DNA from: Mucilaginibacter rubeus
GTDB lineage: Bacteria > Bacteroidota > Bacteroidia > Sphingobacteriales > Sphingobacteriaceae
Assembly: GCF_014643835.1 (NCBI RefSeq)
Contig: NZ_BMKD01000002.1
Coordinates: 186,001 to 250,000 of the forward strand
DNA length: 64,000 nucleotides
Direction: 5' to 3'
Part shown: positions 59,834-64,000 of the stretch, piece by piece
Position numbering within the stretch: position 1 is the first letter of the stretch
Layout of the letters: every line of letters begins with the position of its first letter
Notes under the pieces: generated by a model
Seen by the model: the letters and a program-made list of their open reading frames with translations, nothing else
Databases searched by the model: none
What the model was told of the DNA's origin: nothing
Made by a program: the position numbers and the translations under genes

Positions 59834-62035
59834 TTATTCAATAGTGAACCATGTATAACTCTCGGGCGCAATATTGAAGGTTAGCGTGATCTCATATTTC
59901 CTGTCAACAGGATACTTTTTAGCTACCCCTCTCTTTTCCCTGAGCAGGGCCGAACTTGTTAAACCTGTGTAGTACAGGGGTACCTTAATGGTTCTTGTGA
60001 TCGCAACTTTAAGCGGGTTGTAAAGCATGATCATTCCTTTTGTACCTAGTTTCGGGTTCACATGCAGCAAACCATCCCAGTCCCTGCCGTCGGCCCGGCG
60101 AAGATGGATAATATCGGAGTTAAGGATGCTGCGATATTTTTTATACCAGTCAATTACACTTACCACCATCTTGCGGGTAGCCTCGGTATCATACAATCTT
60201 GGGCCGCGGTAACAGGCCTGGACTCCCGCCCCGTAATATTGCACCATCAATTGTTCATAATCTTTCAAATGATCCGAAAGCGGTTCCAGCACGGCTTCGG
60301 GGCCACCGCCCTGATACCGGGTAAGCGGCACAAATCCCCAGCCCATTGCAGGGGTCTTTTCCCAGGTACCATCAAAAATATTCTGACGGTTCAGGATCAT
60401 TTGCTGATCGCGCGGCAAAGAAAAATTAACTTCCCGGTAGCCTAAGGCAATTTTGTTGGTGCCATCCAAAAAATACCAGTCGGGAGCGTTCACATAAACA
60501 CCATGCTCATTGCACCAATGATATAAACCTTTTTGCAACTCCATTTGCTGCCATTGGCTATCATCCAGGTTTTTATGGCCGGGGTGTGTAGTTGAAGCAC
60601 AAACGTCGCCGGGATAAGGGCCGTCATTTTCAAAAATGTCGAACCCGGTTTTACCAATAAAGTATTTTAATTTATCCAGATAGGCCAGGCCCCATTTGCT
60701 GCCCAAACAAGGGGCATTACCAAAGAACGCAGCTGCATCCGGCTTTTTTGTTACCGGATCAATCACATCATCTTCATCGCTGATCCGCCTCGAACTAAAT
60801 AAAGAATAGCCCCCTATCATGATATGTTTACTGTGTGCATAATCGGATAATACTTTCCAGCGTTGTATGTTGGTGATCGAGCTATCCTCCATATTGCAAT
60901 GGCTTCCAAAGCTGAGGATCAGGGCTTCATACCCTGTCTCCGCGCATTGGTCTATAGCTTTTTTTACATCATCATCGTTACGGCTTACGAGGTGCATAAA
61001 AATGGGATTTTCGGTCGTCCATGGAGCTATGGTGCTGTACATTTTTCTGATAGCCAATCCCCGCCTTTCGCGGTCATAACTATCCATCAGTAACTCATAA
61101 GTGCGAACCGAGTTAAAAACCTGCCCCTTTCCCAACGCTATACCAGTAGCCTTTTCCGGATATACCTCTAATAAACACGGGGTCTGATAATTATAATTTA
61201 CCTGTGATGTATAATTACTATCGGCTTTCCAATGGGTAGTTTGGTCGCTGATATCATATCGCATAGAGTTATTGAAGGCATAGTTAGTCTCCAGATAAAG
61301 GCCATGCTGTTTTTCCATTTGCACAGGCGAACCAACTACGGCACTCTCCTCCTCTACCGTTGCAAGCACCTCATTTATAACCCTGTTTAACGTTATCGCT
61401 TTATTTCCTTTATTCTGAACCGAAAGCCATTTTACAATAAGAGGAATGTTACTATACAGTTCATAATGTACAGTAACAAGCAGATCTTTTAAACCGTCGA
61501 CATTTGATTTATAGGCAAATGACAACATTTTACCAGAGCCGGGAACAGTATTTAATGCCCATCCCCTCGGTTTCCAGCGGATGTAAGGAGGAATATCCGT
61601 TACCGAAAAGGATTGAAACTGAAAATCATTTTCATTGCCTTTGAATCCGCTAACCCATTCGGGCAGCAGATAGGCATTCTCCTTTTGCCCGTAAAGGCCC
61701 CCGATATTATATTCCCTGCCATCAACGGTTAACTTTGCTTCGGGCTTTACAGCCCTCAGCAATTGCTGGCCGTTGCTCATATTGCTGTAATCAATGCAGG
61801 CCACATTTTGCTGAATCCGGAAGGTCCTTTTTACTAAACCATTGCTCAAAATAATGTTTTTACCATCAGCATAAACATCGGCTTTTTGCTGAACCGGGTT
61901 TACCAGCCAATCCTGAGAAAGGATCGGCCTGTTATTTTCCTTCCAGACAGGTAATTTATTATTCGCTTCTTGTGAACTGGCGATGTTGATGATGCCCCAA
62001 AAAGCAATCGTCGAAAAAAACAGCTTTCTTTTCAT
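59834..62035 (-). CDS. Putative secreted clan GH-D-like glycosidase
   Basis: 733 residues with signal peptide (to about 21, NIASSQ). A beta-sandwich N-terminal part (IILSNGLVKRTFRI, VDGREYNIGGLYGQ) is followed by a TIM-barrel-like region with ETGYEALILSFGSHCN, then FDIFENDGPYPGDVC near residue 466, whose aspartate is a candidate nucleophile, and VNAPDWYFLDGTNKIALGYR. The layout is that of GH36/GH27-like alpha-galactosidases and related uncharacterised families. The exact family and sugar are unsure. It is 96 nt upstream of the GH20 gene and 61 nt after the metallophosphoesterase. Confidence 0.68.
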   Translation of the reverse strand: MKRKLFFSTIAFWGIINIASSQEANNKLPVWKENNRPILSQDWLVNPVQQKADVYADGKNIILSNGLVKRTFRIQQNVACIDYSNMSNGQQLLRAVKPEAKLTVDGREYNIGGLYGQKENAYLLPEWVSGFKGNENDFQFQSFSVTDIPPYIRWKPRGWALNTVPGSGKMLSFAYKSNVDGLKDLLVTVHYELYSNIPLIVKWLSVQNKGNKAITLNRVINEVLATVEEESAVVGSPVQMEKQHGLYLETNYAFNNSMRYDISDQTTHWKADSNYTSQVNYNYQTPCLLEVYPEKATGIALGKGQVFNSVRTYELLMDSYDRERRGLAIRKMYSTIAPWTTENPIFMHLVSRNDDDVKKAIDQCAETGYEALILSFGSHCNMEDSSITNIQRWKVLSDYAHSKHIMIGGYSLFSSRRISDEDDVIDPVTKKPDAAAFFGNAPCLGSKWGLAYLDKLKYFIGKTGFDIFENDGPYPGDVCASTTHPGHKNLDDSQWQQMELQKGLYHWCNEHGVYVNAPDWYFLDGTNKIALGYREVNFSLPRDQQMILNRQNIFDGTWEKTPAMGWGFVPLTRYQGGGPEAVLEPLSDHLKDYEQLMVQYYGAGVQACYRGPRLYDTEATRKMVVSVIDWYKKYRSILNSDIIHLRRADGRDWDGLLHVNPKLGTKGMIMLYNPLKVAITRTIKVPLYYTGLTSSALLREKRGVAKKYPVDRKYEITLTFNIAPESYTWFTIE

Positions 62036-62095
62036 TTATTTCTTTTCAATTTGTTCAATATTTTAAAAGCAACACTATACGGGCAACCTGTTCAG

Positions 62096-63022
62096 TCAGA
62101 ACGAATGCGGATAATAGCGGTTACTTACGCTTCCATCTTCAAATAAATCTAATATAGCATAGCCAGGCGGGGTTTCGCGGTAATAACATTTAGCCGCCGA
62201 ATCACTATCGCCGTCTTCCCACCAAAATCCACTTAAGGCGCCGTTACAATAGTAGCGAACGCCATCATAACCGGCCTCATCAAGTAAATGGATATGGCCG
62301 CTTATACAAGTGATTGTTTTGTCCCAGTGTTTATTAAATAAATTAGTGATATATCTTGCATCTGTATGGTTGCCTCCTTCCATTATGGTGCTTACGCCCA
62401 AAATCGGGTAATGGCTCATACACAAAACGGGGGTGCCGCGCCGCAGTGACGCCAGGTCGTTCTCCAGCCACTTTCGCTGTTCGGCATCTAATGAACCTGC
62501 ATTATCATTATTGCTGTCGAGAATGATAAAATGCCACCCATGCTTTTCAAAACTGTAAAAGCGGCCCGGCATTTCAAGTTGAGCGATAACATGCGGTTTG
62601 CCATACATGCTGTCGGATTTGTCAGGGCAAGCCCACCACATATCATGATTGCCCAAACAACTGTATACTTCATATCCCTTAAATCTTTCACGGGCGTTTT
62701 TCCATATCGCCCACTGTTCGTTGACCCGTTCACGGGTAATGTTATTGTAGTCGGCAGCGAATATGGAATCACCTCCGTTTAGAAAAAAATCGACCTTATG
62801 TTTCTTTATTTCTTCAATGCAGCGCCCGAAACGTTCCGGCGCATTGTATTCGGGGCGGATATGTACATCTGTAATATGTGCTATCCTTAATACCCGTTTC
62901 TTTTCATGCGGACCGGCCAAAGCATTCGGTTCGCGTTTTACTCCTAATGGCAATGATATGGCGAGCAGCCCTATCCCCTTTACCAGGTCCCGCCTTTTTT
63001 TTGAGTCGACAGTGTTTGTCAT
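62096..63022 (-). CDS. Exported calcineurin-like metallophosphoesterase
   Basis: 308 residues with a twin-arginine-like start (KKRRDLVKGIGLLAISLPLG). The metal motifs are all there: AHITDVHIRP (D-x-H), LNGGDSIFAADYNN (GD), CLGNHDMWW (GNHD), LCMSHYPI (H) and CISGHIHLLDEAG (GHxH). The substrate is unknown; a phosphoester on a glycan or nucleotide is possible. It begins 4 nt after the stop of the edge gene and probably shares its transcript. Confidence 0.88.
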   Translation of the reverse strand: MTNTVDSKKRRDLVKGIGLLAISLPLGVKREPNALAGPHEKKRVLRIAHITDVHIRPEYNAPERFGRCIEEIKKHKVDFFLNGGDSIFAADYNNITRERVNEQWAIWKNARERFKGYEVYSCLGNHDMWWACPDKSDSMYGKPHVIAQLEMPGRFYSFEKHGWHFIILDSNNDNAGSLDAEQRKWLENDLASLRRGTPVLCMSHYPILGVSTIMEGGNHTDARYITNLFNKHWDKTITCISGHIHLLDEAGYDGVRYYCNGALSGFWWEDGDSDSAAKCYYRETPPGYAILDLFEDGSVSNRYYPHSF

Positions 63023-63026
63023 GTTT

Positions 63027-64000
63027 TTAGTTAAGTGTTTTAACGGCCAAAATTTTGTTGCCGGCTGTGATTTGCAGCTGTACTTTTTGTCCTGTTTTTA
63101 CCATCACTTTAGGCCAATGTAAAAACGCTGTATACGGAAGCGGCTTCTGAGCCTGGGCACTGCTTTCTGCAAAAACGGCTACGTTGGCATCATACCCGGT
63201 GTTGTTGCTCAGCAGCAGTGTGGTCAATTTCTTATCCTTCTTCAAAACAGCAGCTTCCACATGATCAAAAACCAGGAGTTTTCCCTTATCTGTCTGAAGA
63301 TAAATTCCGGGCAGTTCAATGGCCATTAACATGCCGTTTGTTTCCGTCCACGAATTCCGGGTGTTTATAAAATTGCCAACACTGCCACGGCCTTCGGCAT
63401 CACTGGGTTGAATCCGTTCCATGCTTGATCCGATAAGGTTGTTGGTAGTATAATGACCTGGCATATTTACTGCTTCGGCGTGCGCATGTTGAATATCCCT
63501 TATTAAATCTGCATATAATTTGTTACCCGTAGCACGGTATAATTTGAACAGGTAATCGCCCGAGGCTTCACAAATACCCGGAGCCGAATGTTTATTTTGA
63601 ATGCTGGCCCAAACCGCCCCGGCCATATGGCAGTTCAACTTCGCGATCTGGCTGCCGGATGGAAAAACAGGATCATAGGACAACACCCAGGTTGAGCAAA
63701 GCGCCGCTTCTACCTCAGCTTTTTGCAACCAGCTTTTATCGCCGGTAACGTTGTATAAGGCCATCAATGATTCTAAAAAACCAAATGCCGATTCTGAATT
63801 GGCGTCCATGCTAATATCCCCGCAGTCGCCGCCGGTAAGACCCTGGTTTACCACATCGCGTTGGTAATAATAATTTGCCGCTTCCCTGGCTACTACAAGC
63901 CACTCCGGGTGGTTAAAATAATTTGAAGCAATGGCCAATCCGCCGGGTGCTATCGCCCCAGCCGTAGAGTTGAACACTGCTATCTGCCCTGTTTCGGGCA
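63027..64000 (-). CDS. Alpha/alpha-barrel glycoside-hydrolase-like protein, C-terminal part (truncated by window edge)
   Basis: The frame is open to the window end, so the N-terminus is missing; about 324 residues are seen. Repeated helices of the six-hairpin type occur (FNHPEWLVVAREAANYYYQR, SAFGFLESLMALYNVTGDKS, GICEASGDYLFKLYRATGNK), ending in a beta-rich tail (QKVQLQITAGNKILAVKTLN). This is the shape of several glycosidase and lyase families, but I cannot say which one. It is co-directional with the metallophosphoesterase, GH-D-like and GH20 genes. Confidence 0.6.
   Translation of the reverse strand, partial: PETGQIAVFNSTAGAIAPGGLAIASNYFNHPEWLVVAREAANYYYQRDVVNQGLTGGDCGDISMDANSESAFGFLESLMALYNVTGDKSWLQKAEVEAALCSTWVLSYDPVFPSGSQIAKLNCHMAGAVWASIQNKHSAPGICEASGDYLFKLYRATGNKLYADLIRDIQHAHAEAVNMPGHYTTNNLIGSSMERIQPSDAEGRGSVGNFINTRNSWTETNGMLMAIELPGIYLQTDKGKLLVFDHVEAAVLKKDKKLTTLLLSNNTGYDANVAVFAESSAQAQKPLPYTAFLHWPKVMVKTGQKVQLQITAGNKILAVKTLN

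Noticed and set aside
1-64000. CRISPR arrays, prophage, rRNA or transposase genes
   Set aside because: No regularly spaced direct repeats, phage proteins, rRNA or transposase motifs were found on either strand.

Overview
The window looks like a chromosomal segment of a Bacteroidota bacterium of the Sphingobacteriaceae (Mucilaginibacter/Pedobacter type). The reasons are SusC/SusD pairs, GH92/GH78/GH2/GH20 secreted glycosidases, DUF4185/DUF5004/DUF4961-like PUL proteins, promoters of the TTTG-N20-TAnnTTTG form, few Shine-Dalgarno sites and characteristic interspersed palindromes. No phage, transposase, CRISPR array or rRNA was seen. Both window edges cut through genes.

Layout. 0-1.4 kb: tail of a GH78 rhamnosidase and an MgtC-like membrane protein. 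1.4-3.9 kb: SDR oxidoreductase plus AraC regulator and a tRNA-Leu(UAG). 3.9-9.5 kb: a minus-strand envelope-polysaccharide operon (kdsA, kdsD-like isomerase, UDP-sugar dehydrogenase, polyprenyl-phosphate sugar transferase, helical-backbone receptor). 9.8-11.8 kb: ArsR-controlled cassette of VOC and SRPBCC proteins. 11.8-14.8 kb: metE under a cobalamin riboswitch, then a small CWC protein. 15-17.2 kb: Bcr/CflA-type MFS pump divergent from its probable TetR repressor. 17.2-18.7 kb: TlpA-like thioredoxin lipoprotein-type protein.

18.8-51 kb is the heart of the window: a polysaccharide/glycan utilisation locus. It has a GH78 enzyme, a LacI regulator, a FucP-type sugar permease, a GH2 enzyme with a discoidin domain, two GH92 mannosidases, two DUF4185-like beta-propeller proteins (one with a ricin domain), an extra Lgt-like protein, two SusC, two SusD, DUF5004- and DUF4961-like lipoproteins, a GDSL esterase and an alpha/beta esterase. 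Eight near-identical sites with the core AAATCGATTTAGCA stand before the transcription units of this region, including lacI itself. This makes one LacI-type repressor the likely master switch of the whole 32-kb locus; this is the most notable observation.

51-64 kb: a secreted alpha/beta hydrolase, a second ArsR/SRPBCC cassette led by a DoxX gene, a Gfo/Idh/MocA oxidoreductase with ApbE, an unknown DUF6882-like protein, and a second minus-strand run of glycan enzymes without the LacI sites (GH20 hexosaminidase, a clan GH-D-like enzyme, a metallophosphoesterase and a truncated alpha/alpha-barrel protein). The enzyme mix (alpha-mannosidases, GH2 mannosidase/glucosaminidase type, hexosaminidase, fucose-type permease, rhamnosidases, esterases) fits breakdown of acetylated, mannose- and hexosamine-containing glycans such as N-glycans, but the substrate is inferred, not shown.
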